Shown in pieces: positions 1 through 9,100 of a stretch of DNA of 45,999 nt; position 1 is the first letter of the stretch; each line of letters starts with the position of its first letter. Origin of the DNA: an uncultured Verrucomicrobiota bacterium (lineage in GTDB: Bacteria; Verrucomicrobiota; Kiritimatiellia; RFP12; UBA1067); contig CAMOCC010000014.1 in NCBI GenBank assembly GCA_946610035.1, forward strand, positions 1 through 45,999. The letters are read 5' to 3'. Under the pieces are notes generated by a model, which was not told the DNA's origin, made no database searches, and saw only the letters and a list, made by a program, of their open reading frames with translations. The translations under genes were made by a program, and so were the position numbers.

Positions 1-2
1 GG

Positions 3-188
3 AGTGCGTTTGAAATCAAGCTTAACCCCAATGATGCCGATGAGGCCGCAGCCAACCTGAAGAAGGTCGCTTCGATTTTCAGGCACAATCCGCCGACGTC
101 GCTTTCCGTCGTTGTTGGAAAATCCGGAATTGCGCACAGACACGAGGATGGTGTCTATGTCTTGCCGATAACTTCGTTGCGCCCATGA
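3..188 (+). CDS. C-terminal end of a CDS entering from the left, possibly a DUF4143-type ATPase
   Basis: Frame 3 is open from the window edge: SAFEIKLNPNDADEAAANLKKVASIFRHNPPTSLSVVVGKSGIAHRHEDGVYVLPITSLRP*. Resembles the DUF4143 ATPase tail. Confidence 0.5.
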   Translation, partial: SAFEIKLNPNDADEAAANLKKVASIFRHNPPTSLSVVVGKSGIAHRHEDGVYVLPITSLRP

Positions 189-204
189 CAGCGTGACCGG
201 CTGG

Positions 205-250
205 GAGAAACGCAAACCCTTGTAAAATAGGCCTTTCGTGGGGTCTGTCC
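205..250. repeat. 46-bp dispersed repeat, copy A
   Basis: gagaaacgcaaacccttgtaaaataggcctttcgtggggtctgtcc. 44/46 identical to 4433-4478; begins 16 nt after a stop codon. Confidence 0.8.
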
Positions 251-548
251 CCAAATCCTCTTCACCCAACCGCCACGCAACAATTTCTCAAATCTTCCAG
301 CAACCATGCTTCAACCCCGACTCAACCACCCTTCGTGTCGAATCCAAGAACGATTTCGACTCAACCATCCCTCATTCGTGATTCTACAACAATCTCTGTC
401 GCCAGGCACTTGCGCACTAACGCAATTTTTTGATACAATACTCGTGATCTCAACCGAAAGGCGGGGATCCTCTTGAAGCGGGGAATATGTCCCCGTGTTA
501 GCGGCGGGAAGAGATTCTCGTCGCTTTCGCTTTTGTAGGAGTTCAAAC

Positions 549-851
549 ATGCATGAAGGAAAGATTCTAAGTGTATTCGTGGACGAGTCTGGGCGCTTTC
601 AGTATCCAGACAAAGATTCCCGCTTCTATATTGTGGGCATGGTATTCCACGATCAAAGCATGGAGATTTCCCGTGCCGTAGAGGAATTCAAACGCAGTTT
701 GCTGTCTCTTGGCCTTGATTCGGAGGCGTTTGTTTTTCATGCGGGGCCGCTTATCCGCAGGGAGAAGGGGTATGAGTTCTTCTCCAGACATCATCGCGGC
801 AGGGTATATAACCGCATGATGCCATTTTGGAATCCCGCAATTCCAAAATAG
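549..851 (+). pseudogene. DUF3800-like protein, N-terminal fragment
   Basis: MHEGKILSVFVDESGRFQYPDKDSRFYIVGMVFHD...; the FVDESG motif near the N-terminus is typical of DUF3800. Only ~100 aa, and it ends in a palindrome. Confidence 0.55.
824..849. repeat. Perfect inverted repeat (10-bp arms, 6-nt loop)
   Basis: ATTTTGGAAT-CCCGCA-ATTCCAAAAT, just upstream of a sigma70-like promoter. Confidence 0.85.
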
Positions 852-855
852 GTGG

Positions 856-884
856 TTGACGGCAAAAAGTCTATATGATATACT
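856..884 (+). promoter_or_regulatory. Sigma70-like promoter of the first ATPase gene
   Basis: TTGACG (856-861), N17, TATACT (879-884). Confidence 0.6.
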
Positions 885-901
885 GCTCTTGTAACTTGAC
901 T

Positions 902-959
902 TTCTGAAAATGGCTTGATTTTAGAATCTCTACATTCTAATTTTACCTTATTTTCAGAA
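902..959 (+). promoter_or_regulatory. Nested hairpin in the 5' leader of the ATPase gene
   Basis: Outer arms TTCTGAAAAT (902-911) / ATTTTCAGAA (950-959). Inner arms TTAGAAT (921-927) / ATTCTAA (934-940). Confidence 0.5.
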
Positions 960-980
960 CATGAAGAATCGAGGTGTGTG

Positions 981-2192
981 ATGACAGCAGAAGAAATAGA
1001 GCCGATTTTTCGGACAAGTAATCGCCTAATTCGTGAAACAGATTGCGGATTCCATAGATATTTGTCGAAAGAAATAGACTGGAATGAGCCGTTTGTCTGC
1101 ATTATGGGCGCTCGCGGGGCGGGTAAGACGACCTTGATGCTTCAGCATATAAAGGAGACTTTTGGAGAAGGAAGCGACAAGGCCATTTACATGAGTCTTG
1201 ACAGCCTGTGGTTTTCCAACAATAGTGTGCTGGAGTCGGTAGAATACCTTTATAGTCACGGCTTTACGCATGTGTTTCTTGATGAAGTCCACCATGTCGG
1301 AAGGGATTGGTCTCTTCTTCTCAAGAATCTTTCAGATCAGTTTCCAACCATGTCCTTCGCCTACAGCGGTTCTTCTTTGCTGAAGCTGGACAAGGGCAGG
1401 GGGGATTTGTCGCGGAGGCAGTCGATATACAGATTGCGCGGCCTTTCATTTCGCGAGTATCTTGAGTTCGAAGGCGTAGGACGGTATGAACCGCTCGAAT
1501 TGGGTCAGATAGTGAAGGATCACATTTCGCTGGCATCCCGCATTTGCTCGGAAATCAAGATTCTGCCGTATTTTGACAAATATCGTCGATGCGGATTCTA
1601 CCCTTTCTACAAGCGTTCGCCGACGCATTATCTTGATCAGCTGCTTGAAACCGTCCACAAGGTTCTGGACGTTGATTATCCGGGAATAGAGGAAGTTTCG
1701 CAGGATACCATCAGAAAGGCGAAGAAGATGTTGATGATTCTGTCGTCTTCCTGTCCGCAGACGCCGAACATGTCCGCCCTTTATCGGGAACTGGGAACGG
1801 AGCGGGCGCAGGGGCTCAAGATGCTTTCCGCGCTTGAACGCGCCGGACTTCTTGCGCTTCTCCCGCCGAAAGGCGAGACGCTGAAGAACATGTCCAAGCC
1901 GGAGAAGATATACTGTGACAACACGAATCTGATGTATGCGCTTGTGCAGAATGCGAACATCGGCACATTGCGCGAGACGTTCTTTTGCAACCAGGTCAGG
2001 AACGACCACGCCGTCGTGTTCACGGAACGTGGTGATTTTCTTGTTGACGGCAAATGGACGTTCGAGGTCGGCGGAAAAGGCAAGGGGTTTGACCAGATCA
2101 AGAACTTGCCCGACAGCTATGTCGTCAACGATGACGTCGAAGTGGGCTTCGGCAACAAGATCCCGCTTTGGCTGTTTGGTTTTCTGTATTGA
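981..2192 (+). CDS. AAA family ATPase, DUF4143-like
   Basis: ORF with Walker A GARGAGKTT, Walker B-like VFLDEVHHV, AYSGSSLL and LRGLSFREYLEFEG, typical of AAA/DUF4143 proteins. ATG at 981 preferred over 915. Confidence 0.8.
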   Translation: MTAEEIEPIFRTSNRLIRETDCGFHRYLSKEIDWNEPFVCIMGARGAGKTTLMLQHIKETFGEGSDKAIYMSLDSLWFSNNSVLESVEYLYSHGFTHVFLDEVHHVGRDWSLLLKNLSDQFPTMSFAYSGSSLLKLDKGRGDLSRRQSIYRLRGLSFREYLEFEGVGRYEPLELGQIVKDHISLASRICSEIKILPYFDKYRRCGFYPFYKRSPTHYLDQLLETVHKVLDVDYPGIEEVSQDTIRKAKKMLMILSSSCPQTPNMSALYRELGTERAQGLKMLSALERAGLLALLPPKGETLKNMSKPEKIYCDNTNLMYALVQNANIGTLRETFFCNQVRNDHAVVFTERGDFLVDGKWTFEVGGKGKGFDQIKNLPDSYVVNDDVEVGFGNKIPLWLFGFLY

Positions 2193-2361
2193 TCGACTGG
2201 CCATGCCGGCCGCCATTGCTTCTCGCGGCATATAGACAAACTCGCAGACTGATGGCGGTTTAAACCGAAAAATCGGCTGGAGTGTTTGTATGCCAGTCGC
2301 TGCAACACTATGGGGTCTCATGGTCACAATCTGCACGGGCTTGGCTCGTCCATCAACTGCC

Positions 2362-2446
2362 TCGGCCGTCGCGTCACGTCCTACACCACACGCGACGCGA
2401 AGGAAATCGCCAAGCTGCTGGCTATGGTGCCGTAAGTGCTACCAGT
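2362..2446 (+). pseudogene. Gene-tail remnant, copy 1
   Basis: ...LGRRVTSYTTRDAKEIAKLLAMVP*. Paralogous to 4343-4427 (LGCRVTSYATRDRKEITKLLALLP*), with several synonymous differences. Confidence 0.5.
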
Positions 2447-2458
2447 TTCGGCGATGAT

Positions 2459-2527
2459 TAGATCTTCAGGAGATGCTTGCGAAGTGCGATTGCGACGGCT
2501 TCGGAGCGGTTGGCTACGTTCATCATA
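2459..2527 (-). pseudogene. LuxR-type HTH C-terminal remnant
   Basis: Minus-strand reading ..MMNVANRSEAVAIALRKHLLKI* matches the end of a LuxR/NarL HTH. No upstream receiver domain. Confidence 0.5.
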
Positions 2528-2624
2528 TTCGAGTCCCGCCGACCCTGCACCAAAGTGTACGTCGCGGATAGGCGTAAGGTGACGGATGGGCGCAATGCCC
2601 AATGGTTAGGACCCTGGAATTGCT

Positions 2625-2711
2625 TGTCCCCAAATTTGCAAAATGCAGAATAGGGGCTAAATATCGCCGCGTCAAAAAGTGTCCCCTAATCTGCATATTG
2701 CAGGATAGGGG
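2625..2711. repeat. Two copies of a 32-bp imperfect palindrome
   Basis: TGTCCCCAAATTTGCAAAATGCAGAATAGGGG (2625-2656) and TGTCCCCTAATCTGCATATTGCAGGATAGGGG (2680-2711): 27/32 identical, CCCC/GGGG ends. Confidence 0.8.
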
Positions 2712-2727
2712 ATACTTTTGATATACT
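2698..2727 (+). promoter_or_regulatory. Candidate promoter of the second ATPase gene
   Basis: TTGCAG (2698-2703), N18, TATACT (2722-2727). The -35 lies inside the second palindrome copy. Confidence 0.45.
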
Positions 2728-2761
2728 ATGCACATCTCTTCTGAGAGGAAAGGAGACTATC

Positions 2762-4201
2762 ATGTTCTTTGGTCGCGAGGACATTTTGCAAAAACTCGAT
2801 GCATTGCTTGGAAAGCATGTCGCTTCGTTAGTGACATGCAGAGGGCGTCGACGTATCGGCAAATCGACGCTTATTGAGGAATTTGCCAAGAACAACGATG
2901 CAAGGTTTATCAAGATAGAAGGCGTTCGTCCGACGGAACGAACGTCGAACGAGACCGAACTCCGAAGCTTTGCCGAACAGCTTGCGCTTCAGACCGATGC
3001 CGAGTCTTCGCTCCCCGACAATTGGCTTTCCGCGTTCAAGCGGCTTGACCACGAGATAAAAGACGACGCATTGACTGTTGTCCTCCTTGACGAGATTTCC
3101 TGGATGGGGCGATACGACGACCTTTTTGCAGATTCGATAAAGATCGCCTGGGACAACATGTGGAAGAAGCACGACCGTCTGGTTCTTGTCTTGTGCGGGA
3201 GTGTTTCAAGTTGGATAAAGGAACACATCGTCGACAGCGCGGCGTTTGTCGGGAGACGCTCTTGCGATTTGATTGTCCGCGAGTTGCCGCTGAAGGAGTG
3301 CGTGAAGTTCTGGGGCCGCGAAGTCGAGCGTATTGATTTGAAGGAGATAGTCGACGTTCTTTCAGTGACAGGTGGCGTGCCGCGCTATCTGGAAGAGGTG
3401 AATCCATCCCTTTCCGCAGGGGAGAACATTCGACGCATGGCGTTTTCGCATGACGGCGTCCTGCGGAACGACTTTGACGAAATGTTCAACGATGTCATAA
3501 CCAGGCAGCCGGACTTTACGGCCAAGGTCTTGCGCTGTCTCGTAGACGGTCCGCGTACGGCGGCGGAGGTTGCGAGGAAGCTGCAACAGGGCAAAGGCGG
3601 ACGCATCACGAATGCCCTTGAGCGACTAGTCGAGGCTGGGTTTGTCATGTCCGACAAGGGGAAAAATCCCGAGACGGGAGAGGAGCTTCGCGAAAACCGG
3701 TACCGCATGAGCGACAACTACTGTCGGTTTTATCTGAAGTTCATCGAGCCGGCAAAGACGGTGATTGATCGCGACGAGTACGAGTTTGCCGGATTGGACG
3801 CATTGGAGAATGTGGATTCGGTCATGGGGCTGGCCTTTGAGAATCTTGTCGTCAACAATTACCATGAACTCGTTCCGTATCTACACCTGAAGGGTACCGT
3901 CATCACATCGGCCGCGCCGTATTTGCGCAAGGGGTCGAGTTCAAGCCGGGGGCGAAAGGGGTGTCAGGTCGATTTGCTCGTCCAGACCAGAAAGTCGCTT
4001 TGCTTCGTTGAAGTAAAGCGGAAGAAGGAAATCACCAGGGCAATCATAGACGAGATGAACAGTAAGGTTTCGGCAGTGAAGCGACCCGATGGGATGTCGG
4101 CTTTCGTTGCGCTGGTCTATTTTGGTTCTTTGTCGCCTGTTGTTGCGGCAGACGGGTATTTCTCGGCAATCGTGCCATTCCGTCGATTGCTCGGCCTGTA
4201 A
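2762..4201 (+). CDS. Archaeal-type ATPase (ATPase_2 / DUF234-like)
   Basis: MFFGREDILQKLDALL..., Walker A CRGRRRIGKSTL, VVLLDEISWMG, C-terminal CQVDLLVQTRKSLCFVEVKRKKEI nuclease-like segment; RBS AAGGAGA. Confidence 0.85.
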   Translation: MFFGREDILQKLDALLGKHVASLVTCRGRRRIGKSTLIEEFAKNNDARFIKIEGVRPTERTSNETELRSFAEQLALQTDAESSLPDNWLSAFKRLDHEIKDDALTVVLLDEISWMGRYDDLFADSIKIAWDNMWKKHDRLVLVLCGSVSSWIKEHIVDSAAFVGRRSCDLIVRELPLKECVKFWGREVERIDLKEIVDVLSVTGGVPRYLEEVNPSLSAGENIRRMAFSHDGVLRNDFDEMFNDVITRQPDFTAKVLRCLVDGPRTAAEVARKLQQGKGGRITNALERLVEAGFVMSDKGKNPETGEELRENRYRMSDNYCRFYLKFIEPAKTVIDRDEYEFAGLDALENVDSVMGLAFENLVVNNYHELVPYLHLKGTVITSAAPYLRKGSSSSRGRKGCQVDLLVQTRKSLCFVEVKRKKEITRAIIDEMNSKVSAVKRPDGMSAFVALVYFGSLSPVVAADGYFSAIVPFRRLLGL

Positions 4202-4305
4202 GGCGAATGATATTCCTCCGTGCCTTGTATTGGAATTCTGTTCCACCAAGCGCCGCACCGTCTCCGGCGTCAAGATCGTCAAGGACGCATAACTGGGAAT
4301 CTCAA

Positions 4306-4427
4306 ATCTTCAGGAGATGCTTGCGAAGTGCGATTGCGACAGCCTCGGCTGTCGCGTCACTTCCTACGCCACCCGCGACCGGAAGGAGATTACGAAGTTG
4401 CTGGCACTGCTGCCGTGAGTGCTGCCG
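4306..4427. pseudogene. Second remnant block (LuxR-tail segment plus gene tail, copy 2)
   Basis: 4306-4340 is 35/35 identical to 2462-2496. 4343-4427 is paralogous to 2362-2446, in swapped order. Confidence 0.55.
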
Positions 4428-4432
4428 GCGGC

Positions 4433-4478
4433 GAGAAACGCAAACCCTTGTAAAATGAGCCTTTCGTGGGGTCTGTCC
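4433..4478. repeat. 46-bp dispersed repeat, copy B
   Basis: gagaaacgcaaacccttgtaaaatgagcctttcgtggggtctgtcc. 44/46 identical to copy A. Confidence 0.8.
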
Positions 4479-4534
4479 ATGCTCAGTTTATAGCCGCGAG
4501 GACGACTGGGCGCGGCGGGGACGCGACTGACCGG

Positions 4535-4574
4535 GAGAAACGAAACCCCTAGAACATGAGCCTTTTGCGGGGAC
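4535..4574. repeat. Dispersed repeat, diverged copy C
   Basis: gagaaacgaaacccctagaacatgagccttttgcggggac aligns with copies A and B. Confidence 0.55.
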
Positions 4575-4643
4575 TCAAGGGCTTAACTGCTAAGCCCGTC
4601 CGCATTTCCACCACCAATCCAACCGCCACAATGTCGACGTGGA

Positions 4644-4845
4644 TCAGCCGATGTGGTTCTGGCGGCGCCATTCGCTCATGGACATTCCGAATTTCTTCTT
4701 GAACAGGTTCTTGAGATAGATCGGGTTGCTGTATCCGCATTCCGATGCGATGACATCCATCTTCTCCCGCGTACCGGCAAGTCTGCGCTTCACCTCGTCC
4801 AGCCGCCGTTCGGTGATGGCTTCCAGGATCGAGCGCCCTTGTTGA
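4644..4845 (-). pseudogene. AraC-family HTH C-terminal remnant
   Basis: Minus-strand reading GQQGRSILEAITERRLDEVKRRLAGTREKMDVIASECGYSNPIYLKNLFKKKFGMSMSEWRRQNHIG*. A canonical AraC second HTH with no N-terminal domain. Confidence 0.75.
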
Positions 4846-4860
4846 CCGCGGCCATCCGCG

Positions 4861-6006
4861 TCAGGAGATGCCTTCCTTCCTGCGCCATTCGCGCATGGAC
4901 ATCCCCGTCTTCGCCTTGAATGCGTAGCGTAGCGTTGAGTCGGAGTCGTATCCGCAGAAGTTGGCGATTCCGTCTATCGCCTGTCGCGGGTTCCTGAGCA
5001 TCGCGAAGGCGGTGGCCATGCGGACGTTTCGTATCTCGGTCTGGATCGTATGGCCCGTGAGGCTGGCGAAGCGCGTCTCGGCGGTCCTGCGCGAGCATCC
5101 CATCTGCTTGACGACGTCCTCTACGCAGATTCCGTCCGTCGCGTGCAGACGTATGTACTCCACCGCGGCGGTTACCTTCGCGTCCGTGTGCTTGAAGATT
5201 GTGGTCGACTTGCGCTTCACCACGCCGAGAATGCCGAATGTGCGGTTCTCGCCCTTTGCCTTTGGATCGCGGAGCTGCAGGTCGAGCAGTTCGCCGCAGA
5301 TGAATCCGGCGTTCTCGAAGTCGGGGCAGATGCTGGAAAGCGTCGGCTTGGTGTTCTCGCAGATCTCCTCGTTGTTGTCGATGCCCATCACTGCGACGTC
5401 TTCCGGAACGCGAATGTTCTCCTGGCTGCACGCGGCGAGTATCTCCTCCGCAGTGCCGTCGTACGCCGCGAGTATTCCGCACGGCTTAGGAAGCGCCTTT
5501 AGCCATTTGCGAAGCACCTCAAGGCGGTGTATGCCGGGTTTTTCGGTCCGGTCGAAGACATGGCATTTGCGTCCGTTCAGCTTTATGGCCTCGCAGAAGG
5601 CCTTTTCGCGCTCCTTCGTCCAGAAGAGCGGAAGCTGGAACCCCACGAAGGCGTAGTCGTCGAAGTCGAGCGCGAGAAGCTCCTTCGCCGCGATCTCCGC
5701 GGAGCTCTTGAGGTCCGCGTTTACGGAAAACCGGATCTTGCCCTTGAGCGAGGGGTCGCGGTCGAGGTAGACCATCGGCAGCTTTCCGAATATCTCCGGC
5801 CTGAACTCGTTCATGTCGCTGCCGCATTCCGCAATGCATCCGATGGGATTCCAGAAGTCTATGACCTTTTTGACGTTGATGTGGTGGTAGTTGCTTTCGA
5901 CCACCTGGACTTGAATGTCCGAGTTCGAGAAGTAGCGCTGCACTCCGGCAACGCGCTTGCGGCACGAGTGTCGAGTTGCCGAGGCAAAGAACAATACGGT
6001 TTTCAT
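4861..6006 (-). CDS. XylR-like transcriptional regulator (LacI-type sensor + AraC HTH)
   Basis: MKTVLFFASATRHSCRKRVAGVQRYF..., VAVMGIDNNEEICENTKPTLSSI, C-terminal AraC HTH ending FKAKTGMSMREWRRKEGIS. Divergent from the GH cluster. Confidence 0.88.
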   Translation of the reverse strand: MKTVLFFASATRHSCRKRVAGVQRYFSNSDIQVQVVESNYHHINVKKVIDFWNPIGCIAECGSDMNEFRPEIFGKLPMVYLDRDPSLKGKIRFSVNADLKSSAEIAAKELLALDFDDYAFVGFQLPLFWTKEREKAFCEAIKLNGRKCHVFDRTEKPGIHRLEVLRKWLKALPKPCGILAAYDGTAEEILAACSQENIRVPEDVAVMGIDNNEEICENTKPTLSSICPDFENAGFICGELLDLQLRDPKAKGENRTFGILGVVKRKSTTIFKHTDAKVTAAVEYIRLHATDGICVEDVVKQMGCSRRTAETRFASLTGHTIQTEIRNVRMATAFAMLRNPRQAIDGIANFCGYDSDSTLRYAFKAKTGMSMREWRRKEGIS

Positions 6007-6013
6007 GATGTGA

Positions 6014-6042
6014 ATGTTACCATAATATGCAGAATAACGCAA
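6014..6042 (-). promoter_or_regulatory. Sigma70-like promoter of the regulator
   Basis: Minus strand TTGCGT (6042-6037), N17, TAACAT (6019-6014); only 7 nt from the -10 to the ATG. Confidence 0.65.
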
Positions 6043-6051
6043 GGGCTTGTT

Positions 6052-6115
6052 GCGCGATATTCACGGAAAATTTATCGCGCTTCTCACGCTTTTGGAGGCC
6101 GAAAGATGATACAAT
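6052..6115 (+). promoter_or_regulatory. Operator A + promoter (before GH2)
   Basis: GCGCGATATTCACG (6052) and TCGCGCTTCTCACG (6075); -10 TACAAT 6110-6115, 49 nt from the first TCAC T (6061). Confidence 0.75.
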
Positions 6116-6143
6116 GTGAACCAGGAAAGGAGAACTGTATAAA

Positions 6144-9100
6144 ATGGACCACCGGGTTTCGTCAATATTTCTGGGAGCTGTCGCTTCCATTTTCTTTGCC
6201 AGCGGCTCAAACGCCGAGGGCGTGAAGTTCAACGGAGTCTTCGCGCCGTCCGAGGGCTTCGTCAACCGGCTCGAAAAGCCACAGCGCGCGGAGGTGTGCC
6301 TCAACGGACGCTGGGATTTTCAGGGCTTCAAGCCTCCGGCCGGATGGAAGGAAGGGAAGGGCCAGGCTCCCGAGCTTCCAGCGCCCGCGGCTGACGGATG
6401 GGACGCCGTGAAGATCAAGATTCCCTCTCCGTGGAACGTCAACAACTTCTGCCTGCGCCGCAGCGAAGGACCCGACCATCGCGACTTCCCGTCCTATCCC
6501 GATGCCTGGCGCGACTACAAGATGGGTTGGCTGCGCCGTTCGGTGACTGTTCCGTCCGACTGGAATGGACGCTCCATCGCCGTCCGCTTCGAGGCTGTCG
6601 CTGGCGAGTGCGTCGTTCTCGTGAACGGAAAGAAGGTCGCCGAGAACTTCGAGCTGTTCCTTCCGTTCGAGGCAGACGTGACCGACGTGGCCAAGCCGGG
6701 CGAGACGTTCGAGCTCCTCGTCGGCGTCCGCGGGCAGAAGCTCTTCGAGGACCGCGAGGGCGTAGGCCGCCGCGTGATCCCCGCAGGCTCCATGTGGGGC
6801 GGCGAGATCATCGGCATCTGGCAGGACGTCACGCTCGTGGCTCGTCCGAAGCTCCGCGTCGAAGACGTGTTCGTGCGTCCGCTCGTCTCGAAGGGCGTTC
6901 TCGCGCTCGACGTCACAGTCGCCAACGCGGGCGATGCCGCGGCGAGCGCCGACCTCGGCGCAAAGGTCTGCGAGTGGATCAACCGCGCAGGAACGGACGT
7001 CCTTTCCGCACCAGTCCCCGCGTGGGAGCTCGGGGCGGAGAAGCTCACCAAGGACTTCGGCAAGGTCGAGGTCGCTGCGAAGTCGTCCAAGACGGTGACA
7101 ATCGAGATTCCTGTCGCACAGGATGCGCTCCGCCTCTGGACGCCCGAGACGCCGAACCTCAATTCGCTCGTCGTCTCGCTTACGGAGGACGGACGCTTCG
7201 TCGACCGCAAGGCCGAGCGCTTCGGATGGCGCGAGTGGACGATCGACGGAGGAAAGTATCTTCTCAACGGGAAGCCGATCCAGTTCCGCAGCGACTCGTG
7301 GCACTTCATGGGCGTTCCGCAGATGACGCGCCGCTATGCGTGGGCGTGGTTCAAGGCGATCAAGGAAGCGAACGGAAACGCCGTGCGCCTCCACGCGCAG
7401 GTCTACCCAAGCTTCTACCACGACGTCGCTGACGAAATGGGCATCTGCATCCTCGACGAGACCGCCAACTGGGCTTCGGACGGCGGACCTAAGTTCGACC
7501 GCGAAATCTTCTGGAAGAACTCCATCACGCACCTCGAGCGCTTCATCAGGCGCGACCGCAACCACGCGTCCGTTCTCGGATGGTCGGTCTCGAACGAGAA
7601 CAAGCCCGTCATCCTCCACGTCTTCAACCGCCCCGATCTCATGCCGTTCCAGGAGAAGGCGTGGGCCGACTGGCGCGACACGTGCCGCAGGCTCGACCCG
7701 ACGCGCCCGTGGATCTCGTCCGACGGCGAAGAGGACGGAAAGGGGATTCTCCCGATCACGATGGGGCACTACGGTGATCTCGTCCATTCGTACAAGGCTT
7801 GGTCCGAGATCGGCAAGCCGTGGGGCGTCGGCGAGGCTTCGATGGCGTACTACGGCACGCCCCAGCAGGTCGCGGAGCGCTCCGGTTCCGAACGCAGCTA
7901 CGCTTCCGCTCTTGGCCGCATGGAGGGCCTCGCGAAGGAGTGCTACGACATCATCGTCGCGCAGCGCAAGAACAACGCGTCGTACTCGTGCGTCTTCAAC
8001 CTCGCTTGGTACGCACTGAAGCCGCTACCGTTCGGAAAGCGCGACCTCACGAAGGCTCCTTCTCTTGAAGACGGAATCTTCTTCGGCGAATACGAGGAGG
8101 GCCGTCCCGGCTACCAGCCCGAGCGCCTCGGTCCGTACTCCTCGACGTTCAACCCCGGATACGACCCCGCGCTTCCGCTCTGGGACGCGTGGCCGATGTA
8201 CGACGCGGTGCGCGCGGCGTTCGCGCCGGAGGGCCCCGCGTGGTCGAAGTGGTCGATCCGTCCGGAGCAGCCCGCGGCAGATGCGCCGCGCGCGGAGCGC
8301 GAGTATGCCGAGGTCGTCTGCGTCGGCGACGGCAAGCTCAGGGGCGTTCTCGACGCGCAGGGCGTTGTGTTCGCCGAGAAGGTGAACGAGCCCTCGAAGG
8401 CGCTCGTCTTCGTCGACGCATCGGCTCCGCTCAAGGCGGACCAGGCCGCTGAAGTCGCTGAGCTCGTGAAGAAGGGCGCGGACGCGTGGGTGTGGGGCGT
8501 AACGGACGCGAGCGCGGAGTCCGTAAAGCCGATCGTCGGCGAGGGGCTCGAGGTTGCGAAGCTCGTGCGCTCGACGTTCATCCCGAAGGACCGTCCGCTC
8601 GTGCGCGGACTCTTCAACAGCGACTTCTACTTCTGCGAGCTCCAGCGCGGCGACGCGGCGAAGTTCTCGCTCGGCGGCGAGTGGATCCGCTCCGCCGAGG
8701 TCGAGGTCGAGGCGTGCCGGACAGACTGGCGCGAGTGGAACAAGAAGGCGGAGGAGATGAAGACCGCCGCGATCATCCGCACGGAGAACGAATGCACGGC
8801 CCCGCTTGCGGTCATCGCGACGCGCCGCGTCGGCGCGTCGAAGGTGCGGGTGCAGACGCTCGCCGACTTCGCGAACTCCGAGAAGGGCTACAGGACGCTC
8901 TCGCGCATGCTCGCCAACGCGGGCGTCAAGTGCCGCACGGTGGTGAGCGACCCGGCGGAGGCGTTCTTCCTCCGCGACGGAAAGATCATGTTCCCGTCCG
9001 CCACGCGCAAGACGCTCAAGAACATTGCGCCGAGGAAACACACGCTCGAATTCTACGTCTACTCGAACCGTCCGCTCGACGACCTGCTCATCGAGCCCGA

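Noticed and set aside
311-550. Short overlapping ORFs such as 311-550, 361-546, 4207-4458, 4653-4919
   Set aside because: Compositionally unremarkable, no RBS or family motif; they lie in remnant or repeat sequence.
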